Below, piece after piece: positions 34,451 to 44,505 of a DNA stretch of 64,000 bases. The DNA is from Bacillus_I endophytica_A (GTDB lineage Bacteria > Bacillota > Bacilli > Bacillales > Bacillaceae_H). The position numbers were made by a program, and so were the translations under genes. A model generated the notes under the pieces. The model had not been told where the DNA came from and made no database searches. It saw only the letters and a list, made by a program, of their open reading frames with translations. Where the stretch lies: NCBI RefSeq assembly GCF_026790145.1, contig NZ_JALAMS010000049.1:12592-76591 (forward strand), written 5' to 3'. Positions within the stretch are counted from its first letter, which is position 1. Every line of letters starts with the position of its first letter.

Positions 34451-34520
34451 TTACATCAGAATTGTACAGATTAAGTAAGATGAAAACCTCCATTTTGGGA
34501 TCCTTAGAGTTGGTACCTAC

Positions 34521-34967
34521 TTAACTTGCAGCTGTATGTTTATCTTCCATTTCGTCAGGTTTTGCATATGTAACATAGGTACCTGCCATCAAATCATGCA
34601 GACTTCTCTTATCTTTACGGAAAACAACCATAAAAAGACTCACAATTAAAGCAATACCTAATGTAAGACTATAAACAATTCCGGCTACGAGAACTCGTAA
34701 TAGCATCGCTCCAATTCCAAGCTTCTTTCCATTTACTTTTACAATCCTAACACCAACGATTCGTTTTCCAATTGTATACCCTGACCATAAAATAGGTACA
34801 GCAACGGTATAGATAACCCCTAAAATTGAGATAACAGGGTCATTTTCATTGAATTCTCCTGTAAGTAAAAAAACAATAAGGGTTAAAGGAATACTGACAA
34901 TTACACCATCTAATAGGTTGCCTAAAAGGCGTATCCAAAATCCCGCTGGTTTTATCACCTGATTCAT
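34521..34967 (-). CDS. RDD family membrane protein
   Basis: The 148-residue protein has three hydrophobic segments. Its RDD pattern is GFWIRLLGNLLDGVIVSIPL with the arginine and two aspartate-like positions, then GKRIVGVRIV, and a C-terminal RKDKRSLHDLMAGTYV. The RDD family includes putative ion or osmolyte transporters, but most members have no defined function. ATG at 34967 has AAGGAGGAAAG; the frame is open from 35000. It is a single gene. Confidence 0.87.
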   Translation of the reverse strand: MNQVIKPAGFWIRLLGNLLDGVIVSIPLTLIVFLLTGEFNENDPVISILGVIYTVAVPILWSGYTIGKRIVGVRIVKVNGKKLGIGAMLLRVLVAGIVYSLTLGIALIVSLFMVVFRKDKRSLHDLMAGTYVTYAKPDEMEDKHTAAS

Positions 34968-35603
34968 TTTATCTTTCCTCCTTTTTTGTACAATACCCAT
35001 TTGTCAATATAAATAGGCTCGTACATGATCGTAACATGGATATACGTGTAGATAAAAAATATAAAATATTTAAAATTTATTCATATTTTCTCTTTTGTAA
35101 AAGAGGTGAAGAGATGACAAATGTAAAATGAAAGTTATTTGATATTGATCTGTCTAATAAGTCTCTATTATATAAAGTTAATGTATCTAGGACCTGTTTT
35201 ATTTCCTTCTCATTACAAAAAATAAGACATTTTTTGCAATAAAAGTCATGCTGGTCATTGATTCACTACTATGTAGTTTAATAGATTTAAAAATATGTGG
35301 ATAAAGTAATTACTAATCTGACTTCATGATTCATCAATTTTGGTTTTTGTCAAATATCTAAATAGACCTTCTCGCCTGCAATTTCTATGGTAGAAATCGT
35401 TTCATTTATTGATAGAATCAAAGATCGTATCAATATCTAATGAGGAATTTTAGCTTCCGGTAAGTTCATGTATCTTGCCTCATTTATTATTCTTACTTTT
35501 AGAACTTAATATATTTATGTTTATTGGTGTAAAACACACAAATTTTTCATAGAAGTATACATAGATTTATATTTTTTTAATATTGATAATTATAAATATT
35601 AAA
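34968..35603. other. Long intergenic region with possible gene remnants
   Basis: No intact gene is seen. AGAGGTG and ATG at about 35114 give MTNVK, a TGA, then KLFDIDLSNKSLLYKVNV, which looks protein-like. On the other strand between about 35480 and 35340 the frame pieces NETISTIEIAGEKVYLDI and neighbouring stretches, broken by a shift and a TGA, also look like old coding sequence. Neither family is recognised. Confidence 0.3.
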
Positions 35604-35633
35604 AAATATCGAAAGGAGGTCGGTACATAGAGT
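35604..35633 (+). promoter_or_regulatory. Candidate sigma-E promoter of the acyl-CoA operon
   Basis: AAATATC at 35604-35610 and CATAGAGT at 35626-35633 are 15 bases apart. They approach the sigma-E pattern (ATA-type -35 and CATACANT -10, one mismatch). The homologous B. subtilis operon is expressed in the mother cell under sigma-E, which makes the match worth noting. It is 118 bases before the first gene. Confidence 0.35.
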
Positions 35634-35750
35634 TTTGTTGTTATTTTGATAATTATTAAAAAAGAAAGTCAATTATGTATATTTTTGAAGGCGAAATAAT
35701 TCATCAATAATAACCAGAATGTTACGACAATAAATGGAGGTCGTTGAAAA

Positions 35751-36890
35751 ATGAATTTTGATTTAACGAAAGAACAAGAGATGATACGTAAGTTAATTCG
35801 GGATTTTTCGGAAGCAGAAGTTGCTCCTGGAGCAGATGAACGAGATCGGACGGGAGCATTTCCTTATGAAATGTTTTCAAAATTAGCAGAGTTAGGAATC
35901 ATGGGTCTTCCATTCCCAGAAAAATACGGGGGTGGTGATGCTGACGCAATCAGCTTTGCCATTGTCGTTGAAGAGTTAAGCCGTGTTTGTGCATCAGCAG
36001 GAATCACATATTCAGCTCATATTTCATTAGGGGGAGAACCTCTTAATTTGTTTGGTACCCATGAGCAAAAAGAGAGATACTTAACGCCAATTTGTACAGG
36101 AGAGTCATTTGGGGCATTTGGTTTGACTGAACCAAATGCAGGCTCCGATGCCGGGGGAACACAAACAACCGCAGTTCTTGATGGGGATGAGTGGGTCATT
36201 AATGGCTCAAAATGTTTTATTACTAATGCAAGCTATGCCAAACATCTTGCCGTTACGGCCGTAACAGATCGCTCAAAAGGAATTAATGGAATTAGCGCAT
36301 TTATCGTTCCAACGAACGCACCAGGGTTTACTGTTATCAATAATTACGAAAAAATGGGTCTTCAATCTTCAAATACAACAGAATTAATCTTGGAAAATGT
36401 AAGGGTTCCCAAAGATAATTTGCTGGGAACAGAAGGAGAGGGTTTCAAGCAATTTTTAGCGACCCTTGATGGCGGAAGAATTGGAATCGGGGCAATGGCC
36501 GTTGGACTTGCACAGGGCGCTTATGAAAAATCACTTCAGTATGCAAAGGAAAGAAAACAGTTTGGAAAAAGTCTATCGAACTTCCAGGCAATCCAATTTA
36601 AATTGGCCGATATGGCAATGAATATTGAAATTGCCCGGAATATGGTTTACAAAGCAGCCTGGTTGAAGGAGCAAGGCCGAATCTTTAAAAAAGAGGCAGC
36701 ATACGCAAAATTATTTGCCTCCGAAATATGCATGCGCGCATGTGATCAAGCGGTTCAAATTCATGGCGGTTATGGATATATGAAAGAATATCAAGTTGAG
36801 CGGTTTTTCCGTGATGCGAAGCTTCTGGAAATTGGGGAAGGAACATCTGAAGTTCAGCGTATGGTAATCGCAAAACAAATAGGATGCTAA
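35751..36890 (+). CDS. yngJ: Acyl-CoA dehydrogenase (isovaleryl-CoA type)
   Basis: The 379-residue flavoprotein has FGLTEPNAGSDAGG for FAD binding, NGSKCFITNASYA, GGRIGIGAMAVGLAQGAYE, and the C-terminal QIHGGYGYMKEYQVERFFRD. It introduces a double bond into an acyl-CoA with FAD. As first gene of an operon that goes on to a biotin-dependent carboxylase, a hydratase and an HMG-CoA lyase, its substrate is most likely isovaleryl-CoA from leucine. ATG at 35751 has GGAGG 11 bases before it. Confidence 0.92.
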   Translation: MNFDLTKEQEMIRKLIRDFSEAEVAPGADERDRTGAFPYEMFSKLAELGIMGLPFPEKYGGGDADAISFAIVVEELSRVCASAGITYSAHISLGGEPLNLFGTHEQKERYLTPICTGESFGAFGLTEPNAGSDAGGTQTTAVLDGDEWVINGSKCFITNASYAKHLAVTAVTDRSKGINGISAFIVPTNAPGFTVINNYEKMGLQSSNTTELILENVRVPKDNLLGTEGEGFKQFLATLDGGRIGIGAMAVGLAQGAYEKSLQYAKERKQFGKSLSNFQAIQFKLADMAMNIEIARNMVYKAAWLKEQGRIFKKEAAYAKLFASEICMRACDQAVQIHGGYGYMKEYQVERFFRDAKLLEIGEGTSEVQRMVIAKQIGC

Positions 36891-36936
36891 ATCCATTTTT
36901 GTAATGGCTTTCAAAAAATGATAAAGGAGTAACTCC

Positions 36937-38904
36937 ATGGATATCAATGGAATTTCACAAGTAGTTGCAAACAGTAAACTTATGTTTCCTAATAAAGAAA
37001 AGGTACGCTCTACCTCCATTGGAAGCATAGAAGCTTTTCAAGAACTTCTTCGACAATCCCAAGAAGATCCTGCTGCCTTTTGGGATAGCGCAGCCCGTGA
37101 CCTTGTGTGGTATGAACCTTGGAAAGAAACCATTAGTGGACAACTCCCTGATTTTCATTTTTTTGTCGACGGCATTAGCAACCCAAGTATCAATTTACTT
37201 GACCGGCATATAGTTAATGGAGCAGGTAACCGGACAGCTCTCATTTGGGAGGGGGAAAACGGAGACACAAAAATTTATACCTATAATATGCTTCTTGCGG
37301 AAGTGAATCGATTTGCGAATGTTCTTCGTTCATTTGGGGTGAAAAAAGGTGATTGTGTAGCTATTTTTCTTCCAAATCTGGCCGAAGCATTTATTGCCGT
37401 GTTAGCGTGTTTTCGTATTGGTGCTATTTACAACACTATTTTCTCAGGTTATTCCGAAAAGTCATTGAAAGACCGTCTCATCAGCTTTGGCCCAAAAGTA
37501 GTGGTAACTGCGGATGCAACAGAACGTCGGGGTAAAGCCATTCGATTAAAAGAAAAAGTTGATCAAGTTTTACCAATTATTCCATCTGTTGAAGCAGTCA
37601 TTGTTGTCAACCGCTTAGGCTTAGCAGTTCAAATGAAAGAAGAGCGTGATTACTGGTGGCACGAGCTTACAAAAACAGCAAGCATCGTTTGTGAACCTGA
37701 GAGAATAGAAGCGAATGAGAGTGGGATTGTGTTCTATACAAGTGGTACGACAGGAAAACCTAAAGGTGTCGTTCATTCTGGAATGGCTTTTGTTATTCAA
37801 AATTACACATATGCCAAGTATCATATGGATCACCACAATGATGATGTTTTCTGGTGTACTGCTGATATTGGGTGGTTAACGATGCATATTTGGGGTATTA
37901 CTGGTGCTTTAGCGAATGGTGTAACAACCGTTGTCTATGAGGGAGCAGTTGATTATCCAGAAAAGAATCGCTTTTATCAAATTATTGAAAAATATCGGGT
38001 GAATAAGTTATTTACCGCTCCAACTGCATTGAGAATGTTAAAAAGTATGGGAGAAAAACCATTAGAACAATTTGATTTATCTTGTCTTGATGTCATTTCT
38101 CTTGTGGGAGAACCTTTTGATATTGAAACATGGCATTGGACATATGAAGTTTTAGGAAAGAAAAAGGTATATATCAATAATACTTGGGGTCAAACGGAAA
38201 CAGCGGGATCTCCTATCGCAGGAGCAGCCTGGCTGACGCCAATGAAACCTGGTTCCGCAGGGACTCAATTTTTAGGCGCAGTTTTTGATGTTGTTAATGA
38301 AGAAGGCAATCCAATTAAACCTGGTCAGTTAGGAAACTTAGTAATTAGAAAACCATTTCCTATGCTGTGCCGTACACTTTGGAAAGAACCGGAGCGATAT
38401 TACGCATCCTATTTTAGCCAAGTAGAAGGAAGTTATTATGCCAGCGATCTTGCATTGATAGATGAAGATGGATATATATGGGTAGTTGGCCGTTCTGATG
38501 ACGCACTCAATGTGGCAGGGCATCGGTTAAGTACGTTGGAAATGGAAAGTGCTGTACTTGAATGCGAAGGCGTTTTTGAATGCGCTGTCATTGGGATTCC
38601 TGATGAAATAAAAGGGGAAGTTCCTTTAGTATTTGCCCGTCTAGCTGATGGTTTTGAAGGTAACGAAGAGATGATAGAACGGATAAATAGGAGTATCATC
38701 CAACAAATTGGTAAGATTGCCAGTCCAAAAGCAATAATTATGACTAATATGTTACCGAAAACAGTAAGTGGAAAAATTATGCGGCGTTTATTAAAGGAAA
38801 TTGTTGCAACAGGAAAGGTAGCTGGTGACATTACAGGACTTGAAGATCCATCAACTGTTGTAGAAATACAGAAGATCGTTGCTAGTAAATTATCAGCTAT
38901 ATAA
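36937..38904 (+). CDS. Acetyl/acetoacetyl-CoA synthetase-type acyl-CoA ligase
   Basis: The 655-residue AMP-forming ligase has FYTSGTTGKPKGVVHSG as the phosphate loop, NNTWGQTETAGSP, ASDLALIDEDGYIWVVGRSD, and the C-terminal SGKIMRRLLKE with the lysine that can be acetylated. The N-terminal extension (residues 25-80) and overall length are of the acetyl-CoA synthetase type rather than the shorter fatty-acyl ligase. It takes the place of yngI in the operon order. It could activate acetoacetate released by HMG-CoA lyase or a short branched acid. ATG at 36937 has AAAGGAG. Confidence 0.9.
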   Translation: MDINGISQVVANSKLMFPNKEKVRSTSIGSIEAFQELLRQSQEDPAAFWDSAARDLVWYEPWKETISGQLPDFHFFVDGISNPSINLLDRHIVNGAGNRTALIWEGENGDTKIYTYNMLLAEVNRFANVLRSFGVKKGDCVAIFLPNLAEAFIAVLACFRIGAIYNTIFSGYSEKSLKDRLISFGPKVVVTADATERRGKAIRLKEKVDQVLPIIPSVEAVIVVNRLGLAVQMKEERDYWWHELTKTASIVCEPERIEANESGIVFYTSGTTGKPKGVVHSGMAFVIQNYTYAKYHMDHHNDDVFWCTADIGWLTMHIWGITGALANGVTTVVYEGAVDYPEKNRFYQIIEKYRVNKLFTAPTALRMLKSMGEKPLEQFDLSCLDVISLVGEPFDIETWHWTYEVLGKKKVYINNTWGQTETAGSPIAGAAWLTPMKPGSAGTQFLGAVFDVVNEEGNPIKPGQLGNLVIRKPFPMLCRTLWKEPERYYASYFSQVEGSYYASDLALIDEDGYIWVVGRSDDALNVAGHRLSTLEMESAVLECEGVFECAVIGIPDEIKGEVPLVFARLADGFEGNEEMIERINRSIIQQIGKIASPKAIIMTNMLPKTVSGKIMRRLLKEIVATGKVAGDITGLEDPSTVVEIQKIVASKLSAI

Positions 38905-39104
38905 TGTTTTATTTGGGTCAGTCATTTGTTCATAAAATGCTCAGCAAATGCCTCGTTCCATCTAATCTTTCTCTTTGTAATCACTAGATTGGCAGTTAAA
39001 GATGAAGCTATAGATAGATGCACATATCTCTATAACATAAAAATTTAAGCTTCATGATGATACACAAAGATCTGATGAAATAAAAGATAGAAAGGGCGGA
39101 AAGT

Positions 39105-40466
39105 ATGTTCAAAAAGGTTTTGATTGCTAATCGTGGTGAAATTGCTGTTCGGGTAATCCGGACATGCAAGGCCCTAGGGATTATTACAGTTGCTGTACAT
39201 TCAGAAGCTGATGCGGACGCTCCCCATGTGAAAATGGCGAATGAGGCCTATTTAATTGGAGGTTCGCGTGTAGCAGAAAGTTATTTAAACATTGATGAAA
39301 TTTTAGAAGTCGCCCGTTTAACAAAAGCAGAGGCTATTCACCCTGGATATGGTCTGCTTTCCGAAAATGCCGAATTTGCCCGGCGCTGTGGGAAGGAAGG
39401 GCTGATATTCATTGGACCTTCTCCAGAGGTTATCTCCAAAATGGGCAGCAAAATTGAATCACGAAAAGCAATGGAAGAAGCAGGAGTCCCTGTAGTTCCG
39501 GGGATTACCTACCCTCTTGCTGATGCAGAGGAAGCGGTAGAAGCGGCTGACCTTATTGGTTATCCTGTGATGCTAAAAGCTTCCGCTGGAGGAGGCGGAA
39601 TCGGAATGCAGGTTGTCCATAGCGGGGATGAAATTCGCAAAGCGTTTGCGGGAAACCAAAAACGGGCTACTGATTTCTTTGGCGATGGTACCATGTACGT
39701 TGAAAAATTTGTGGAAAACCCTAGGCATATTGAAATTCAAATCCTGGCAGACGGATTTGGCAATACCGTTTATCTATGGGAACGTGAATGTTCGATCCAG
39801 CGTCGCCATCAAAAAGTCGTTGAGGAAGCTCCATCATCCTTTCTTTCTGAAACTACCCGCAGCAAAATGGGGGAGGCAGCAATAAAAGCAGCAAAATCAA
39901 TTGGATATAAAAATGCAGGAACAATTGAGTTTTTAGTAGATGAAGAGCAAAATTTTTATTTTCTTGAAATGAACACCCGTTTGCAGGTGGAACATCCAGT
40001 TACAGAAGAAATTACAGGTTTGGACTTAGTGGAAAAACAATTGAAAATTGCAGGGGATGAAGCACTGGATTTTTCTCAGGAAGAGGTAAAACGTGAAGGT
40101 CATGCGATTGAAGTCAGAATCTACGCAGAAGATCCAAAAACATTTTTTCCTTCTCCAGGAAAAATCACCAAATTAGAATTGCCGAACGGACCTGGAATTC
40201 GACATGAATTAGCGGTTCATGATCAATCTACAGTTACTCCTTTTTATGATCCAATGATTGCGAAGCTCATTGTAAAAGGGAGTGATCGTGGCGATGCAAT
40301 AAACCGTCTGCACGATGCATTAGCGGATTATCATATCGAAGGAATTAAAACGAATATACCAATGCTGAAAGAGGTCATTGCCCACCCCGCATTTCGTTCA
40401 GGTGATACGACAACGGACTTTGTTGGAAAGTATTTAAAAACTAAAAAAACAAATAACGCAAAATAG
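39105..40466 (+). CDS. yngH: Biotin carboxylase subunit of acyl-CoA carboxylase
   Basis: The 453-residue ATP-grasp protein begins FKKVLIANRGEIAVRVIRTC. It has MLKASAGGGGIGMQVV as the glycine loop, and EMNTRLQVEHPVTEEITG with the catalytic residues. It carboxylates biotin carried by the next gene product using ATP and bicarbonate. A 200-base gap precedes it, with AAAGGGCGG before the ATG; no terminator is seen there, so it is most likely in the same operon. With yngE it would form a methylcrotonyl-CoA carboxylase. Confidence 0.93.
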   Translation: MFKKVLIANRGEIAVRVIRTCKALGIITVAVHSEADADAPHVKMANEAYLIGGSRVAESYLNIDEILEVARLTKAEAIHPGYGLLSENAEFARRCGKEGLIFIGPSPEVISKMGSKIESRKAMEEAGVPVVPGITYPLADAEEAVEAADLIGYPVMLKASAGGGGIGMQVVHSGDEIRKAFAGNQKRATDFFGDGTMYVEKFVENPRHIEIQILADGFGNTVYLWERECSIQRRHQKVVEEAPSSFLSETTRSKMGEAAIKAAKSIGYKNAGTIEFLVDEEQNFYFLEMNTRLQVEHPVTEEITGLDLVEKQLKIAGDEALDFSQEEVKREGHAIEVRIYAEDPKTFFPSPGKITKLELPNGPGIRHELAVHDQSTVTPFYDPMIAKLIVKGSDRGDAINRLHDALADYHIEGIKTNIPMLKEVIAHPAFRSGDTTTDFVGKYLKTKKTNNAK

Positions 40467-40479
40467 GGGAGGAATAATG

Positions 40480-40692
40480 ATGAGTGAAATCGTAGCAAGC
40501 ATGGCAGGAAATGTGTGGAAGGTACTTGTTAAAGTTGGAGATCAAGTAGAAGAAGGTCAGGATGTAGTGATTTTAGAATCAATGAAAATGGAAATTCCGA
40601 TTGCAGCCGAATCTGATGGGATTGTTAAAGAAGTAAAAGTGAACGAGGGCGAATTTGTGAATGAAGGAGACATCATTGTAGAAGTTGAATAA
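40480..40692 (+). CDS. Biotin carboxyl carrier protein
   Basis: The 70-residue single biotinyl domain has its acceptor lysine K36 in ESMKMEIP. It carries carboxybiotin between the carboxylase subunit and the carboxyltransferase. GGGGAGG at 40466-40472 suits the second ATG at 40480; the first at 40477 is also possible. It lies between the biotin carboxylase and HMG-CoA lyase genes, the same place as the small carrier gene of the B. subtilis yng operon. Confidence 0.93.
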   Translation: MSEIVASMAGNVWKVLVKVGDQVEEGQDVVILESMKMEIPIAAESDGIVKEVKVNEGEFVNEGDIIVEVE

Positions 40693-40726
40693 GTCCTAAA
40701 ATCATCGGAGGAAAGGTGATAAAGCA

Positions 40727-41626
40727 ATGAAATGGCCCACAAATATAACCATTAAAGAGGTTGGTCCACGGGATGGATTACAAAACGAAAAGGGTTTTAT
40801 TTCAACAGAGGATAAAATTGCCTTGATTAATCAATTGTCTGCTAGTGGACTAAAAGCGATTGAGATTACCTCCTTTGTCAATCCGAAATGGATTCCTGCC
40901 CTTTCAGATGCCACTGTAGTTGCCACAGGCATTACAAGAGTGCCAGATGTAACCTATACGGCTCTCGTTCCAAACCAAAAAGGTTTGGAGCGGGCGTTTG
41001 AAGCGAACGTTGATGAAGCAGCTATATTTATGTCAGCCAGCGAAACTCATAATCTAAAAAATATTAATAAATCGATTAGCGATACATTCCCTATCTTAAG
41101 AAATCTGGTCCAAAAAACCCTTGCAGCAGGGAAACCCAGCAGAGGTTATGTTTCTACTGTTTTTGGATGCCCATATGAAGGGCCTATTGATATAGATACG
41201 GTTATAAGAGTTTCGGAAACCTTATTTGAGATGGGGATTAACGAACTGTCACTTGGAGATACGATTGGTGTTGCGAATCCAAAGCAAGTCCAAGAGTTAT
41301 TGGAAGTTTTCTTAAAAAGATTTCCGGCAGATAAATTAGCGATGCACTTTCATGATACAAGGGGAACAGCCTTAGCTAACGTCTTAGTATCGTTAGAAAT
41401 GGGTATTACCACTTTTGATTCTTCCATTGGAGGATTAGGAGGCTGCCCTTATGCGCCTGGAGCATCAGGTAATGTGGCAACTGATGATTTACTTTATATG
41501 CTTCACGGAATGGGAATCCACACTGGGGTGGATCAGGAAAAGCTTTTATCTGCATCCCAATTTATTCAGAAGAAGATTGGGAGACCTTTACCTAGTAAAA
41601 GTCTTCAAGCTTCAACCTCCCAATAG
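40727..41626 (+). CDS. yngG: Hydroxymethylglutaryl-CoA lyase
   Basis: The 299-residue TIM-barrel lyase has the N-terminal VGPRDGLQNEKG, VSTVFGCPYEGPID, the metal ligands in MHFHDTRGTAL, and the C-terminal signature GGLGGCPYAPGASGNVATDD with the catalytic cysteine. It cleaves HMG-CoA to acetyl-CoA and acetoacetate, the last step of leucine breakdown. GGAGGAAAGG precedes the ATG. Confidence 0.94.
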   Translation: MKWPTNITIKEVGPRDGLQNEKGFISTEDKIALINQLSASGLKAIEITSFVNPKWIPALSDATVVATGITRVPDVTYTALVPNQKGLERAFEANVDEAAIFMSASETHNLKNINKSISDTFPILRNLVQKTLAAGKPSRGYVSTVFGCPYEGPIDIDTVIRVSETLFEMGINELSLGDTIGVANPKQVQELLEVFLKRFPADKLAMHFHDTRGTALANVLVSLEMGITTFDSSIGGLGGCPYAPGASGNVATDDLLYMLHGMGIHTGVDQEKLLSASQFIQKKIGRPLPSKSLQASTSQ

Positions 41627-41656
41627 ACATTAATACCGTGTGAGGAAGGTGAAAAT

Positions 41657-42439
41657 ATGGATAAAACGATATTAGTTAACAGGCTGGAAAACGGAATCGT
41701 GATGATTACATTAAATCGCCCTGAAGCGGCCAATGCTTTATCTCTTCAAATGTTAGGAGAACTCCAAGAAGCGGTTCTATTATGTAAATATGACCGGACA
41801 ATCCGTTGTGTAGTTATTACAGGAGCTGGAGAAAAGGCCTTTTGCGCGGGTGCTGATTTAAAAGAACGCACAGATATGGAACAGGTTCAGGTACGGAAGA
41901 CGCTTTCCTTGATCCGTGGGAATATCAATGATTTAGAAGCATTACCGCAGCCAATTATTGCGGCTGTGAATGGTGTTGCGTTTGGTGGGGGAACAGAACT
42001 TGCACTGGCTTGTGATATCCGTATTGCCTCTGAAACAGCGAAGCTTGGTCTAACGGAAACCTCCCTGGGAATTATTCCAGGTGCAGGCGGGACGCAGCGT
42101 TTACCGAGATTAGTAGGAAAGGGACGGGCTAAGGAACTTATTTTTACAGCGAGACGTATTGATGCAGCAGAAGCATTAGAAATTGGGTTAGTAGAGTATA
42201 CGGCATCTTCAAATCATTTGATTAAAAAAGCTTTGGAAATCGCAGGGCAAATTGCCCGCAATGGTCCAATTGCCGTCGCGCAAGCAAAATTCGCCATTGA
42301 TAAAGGCTATGATGTTGATATGAACACCGGTCTTGCCATTGAGCAAAGTGCCTATGAAGTGACAATTCCATCGAAGGATCGTTTAGAAGGATTACAGGCC
42401 TTTAAGGAAAAAAGAACCCCCATATATGTTGGAGAATAA
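41657..42439 (+). CDS. yngF: Enoyl-CoA hydratase (methylglutaconyl-CoA hydratase type)
   Basis: The 260-residue crotonase-fold enzyme has the oxyanion region AFCAGADLKER, NGVAFGGGTELALACDIRIA, and the catalytic glutamates in LTETSLGIIPGAGGTQRLPR. In this operon it should hydrate 3-methylglutaconyl-CoA to HMG-CoA. GAGGAAGGTG lies before the ATG, 30 bases after the lyase gene. Confidence 0.93.
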   Translation: MDKTILVNRLENGIVMITLNRPEAANALSLQMLGELQEAVLLCKYDRTIRCVVITGAGEKAFCAGADLKERTDMEQVQVRKTLSLIRGNINDLEALPQPIIAAVNGVAFGGGTELALACDIRIASETAKLGLTETSLGIIPGAGGTQRLPRLVGKGRAKELIFTARRIDAAEALEIGLVEYTASSNHLIKKALEIAGQIARNGPIAVAQAKFAIDKGYDVDMNTGLAIEQSAYEVTIPSKDRLEGLQAFKEKRTPIYVGE

Positions 42440-42469
42440 GAAAATCAGATTAATAGAGGAGGAAAGACA

Positions 42470-44008
42470 ATGGATATGAAACCTCTACAACAAACACTTG
42501 AAGAAAGAGTAGAAAGAATTAAAAAGGGGGGCGCTCTTAAGTATCATGAAAAAAACACTGATCAAGGAAAACTTTTTGTTCGGGACCGTTTAAAACAGTT
42601 ATTCGATCCTGGCTTTGAACTGGAGGATGCGCTATTTGCAAACTGTATGGCGGGGGAACTTCCTGCCGATGGTGTTGTGACAGGAATGGGGAAGATTAAT
42701 GGCCAGGTTGTTTGTGTGATGGCTAATGATTCAACTATTAAAGCGGGTTCCTGGGGATCACGTACAGTTGAAAAAATCATTCGAATTCAAGAAACAGCTG
42801 AGAAACTTCGTGTACCATTAATTTATTTAGTAGATTCAGCTGGAGCGAGGATTACAAATCAGATAGAAATGTTTCCTGGACGTCGCGGGGCAGGGAGAAT
42901 CTTTTACAATCAAGTGAAACTATCTGGAAAAATACCGCAAATTTGTCTTCTGTTTGGTCCATCTGCCGCAGGTGGGGCTTATATCCCGGCGTTTTGCGAT
43001 ATTGTTATCATGGTAGATAAAAATGCATCAATGTACCTTGGCTCACCACGGATGGCCGAAATGGTTATCGGGGAAAAAGTTACATTGGAAGAAATGGGCG
43101 GCGCTCGCATGCATTGTTCAGTATCAGGATGCGGTGATGTACTCGCTAAAAATGAAGAGGAAGCTATTTCCATTGCCCGCAATTATCTTTCTTACTTTCC
43201 GGCAAATTTTTCAGAAAAGCCGCCGGTTCATGAGGCAGCAGCACCAGAACAAATGAAGAAATCATTGGAAGAGCTGATTCCGGCAAATCAAAACTCTCCC
43301 TTTAATATGCATGATCTTATTAATGGAATTATTGATGAAGGTTCTTTCTTTGAGATTAAGAAACTATTTGCTACCGAGCTTATTACAGGTCTTGCCCGTA
43401 TAGACGGAAAACCGGTCGGTATCATAGCCAATCAGCCTCGTGTAAAGGGTGGCGTGCTGTTCCATGATAGCGCTGACAAAGCTGCGAAATTTATTAATCT
43501 TTGCGATGCATACCATATTCCGTTATTGTTCCTAGTTGATGTGCCTGGATTTATGATTGGTACAAAGGTAGAACGGGCAGGAATCATTCGACATGGTGCA
43601 AAAATGATTTCTGCGATGGCGGAGGCAAGTGTGCCCAAGATCTCTGTTATTGTTCGAAAGGCTTATGGTGCAGGTTTATATGCCATGGCCGGCCCGGCGT
43701 TTGAACCAGATGCTTGTTTGGCTTTACCTTCCGCTTCGATTGCCGTGATGGGCCCAGAAGCAGCTGTCAATGCTGTGTATGCTAACAAAATTGCTGCATT
43801 ACCTGAAGAAGAGAGGGCTGCATTTATCGCTGAAAAGCGCGAGGAATATAAAGAAGATATTGATATTTACCGGCTTGCTTCAGAAATGGTTATTGACGGA
43901 GTCATTCCAGCAAACTCACTGCGCGACGAGTTAACTAAACGCTTTGAAGCATACTCTTCGAAATATGTAATTTTTTCTGAGCGTAAACACCCAGTCTATC
44001 CAGTTTAA
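42470..44008 (+). CDS. yngE: Acyl-CoA carboxylase carboxyltransferase subunit
   Basis: The 512-residue carboxyltransferase has both crotonase-like halves. The N-terminal half reads YLVDSAGARITNQIEMFPGR and LFGPSAAGGAYIPAFCDIVI; the C-terminal half reads FLVDVPGFMIGTKVERAGII and AYGAGLYAMAGPAFEPDACL. It moves the carboxyl group from biotin to methylcrotonyl-CoA or a similar acyl-CoA. It is the last gene of the operon; AGGAGGAAAG precedes the ATG. No clear terminator is adjacent, but a hairpin element follows at 44209. Confidence 0.93.
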   Translation: MDMKPLQQTLEERVERIKKGGALKYHEKNTDQGKLFVRDRLKQLFDPGFELEDALFANCMAGELPADGVVTGMGKINGQVVCVMANDSTIKAGSWGSRTVEKIIRIQETAEKLRVPLIYLVDSAGARITNQIEMFPGRRGAGRIFYNQVKLSGKIPQICLLFGPSAAGGAYIPAFCDIVIMVDKNASMYLGSPRMAEMVIGEKVTLEEMGGARMHCSVSGCGDVLAKNEEEAISIARNYLSYFPANFSEKPPVHEAAAPEQMKKSLEELIPANQNSPFNMHDLINGIIDEGSFFEIKKLFATELITGLARIDGKPVGIIANQPRVKGGVLFHDSADKAAKFINLCDAYHIPLLFLVDVPGFMIGTKVERAGIIRHGAKMISAMAEASVPKISVIVRKAYGAGLYAMAGPAFEPDACLALPSASIAVMGPEAAVNAVYANKIAALPEEERAAFIAEKREEYKEDIDIYRLASEMVIDGVIPANSLRDELTKRFEAYSSKYVIFSERKHPVYPV

Positions 44009-44178
44009 TATCTGGTTTTATACGAGGAAGTTTGTTCTCTGAATAAAGGTAAAATAGGAGAATCTTTTGCGGAAGTGATTCATGATGAATCATTTTTTAA
44101 AAACTTTTTATCTAAAACATAAAAATGATCTAACTCTCTAACACTTAAAAGAGATAAATATCAATTGAGCTCCTAGAC

Positions 44179-44280
44179 GTCTGTAAAAGTATATTTAATG
44201 GGAAAGAAAAAGCTCAAACTCGTTGTCATTCAACGTGTTTGAGCTTTCATTACTTTCTTGAAGATGTGTTATGTGAACTA
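44179..44280 (+). repeat. Dispersed hairpin-tail element with GTCY arm
   Basis: The order is GTCTGTAAAAGTATATTT, then the hairpin AAAGCTCAAAC-CGTTG / CAACG-GTTTGAGCTTT (44209-44247), then ATTACTTTCTTGAAGAT and TTATGTGAACTA at 44269. It is one of the best preserved copies and may terminate the acyl-CoA operon. Confidence 0.78.
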
Positions 44281-44505
44281 AGAAATTATGATGTGTACAG
44301 GAAATATAGAATTAACTTTTTATATGTAGAAGTGTAAATTTGGATTATTAAATAAAGTGTGCACGTTAGTTTGATGGTCCAAGATTATAGATAAAATCAA
44401 GAGGTATTAACCCTAAATGCTGTGGACGAAACCGTAACAGAGCACCAGTTTAACGCTCCGTTTTTGGGTCAACCATTAACAATGAGGACAAAGAAAAAAT
44501 GATCG
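44281..44505. other. Intergenic region, no gene called
   Basis: This is the right part of a roughly 500-base gap after the acyl-CoA operon. G+C content rises from about 44400 toward the next gene. A weak AACAGAGC / GCTCCGTT stem with T run lies near 44438-44465. No coding frame is convincing. Confidence 0.4.
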
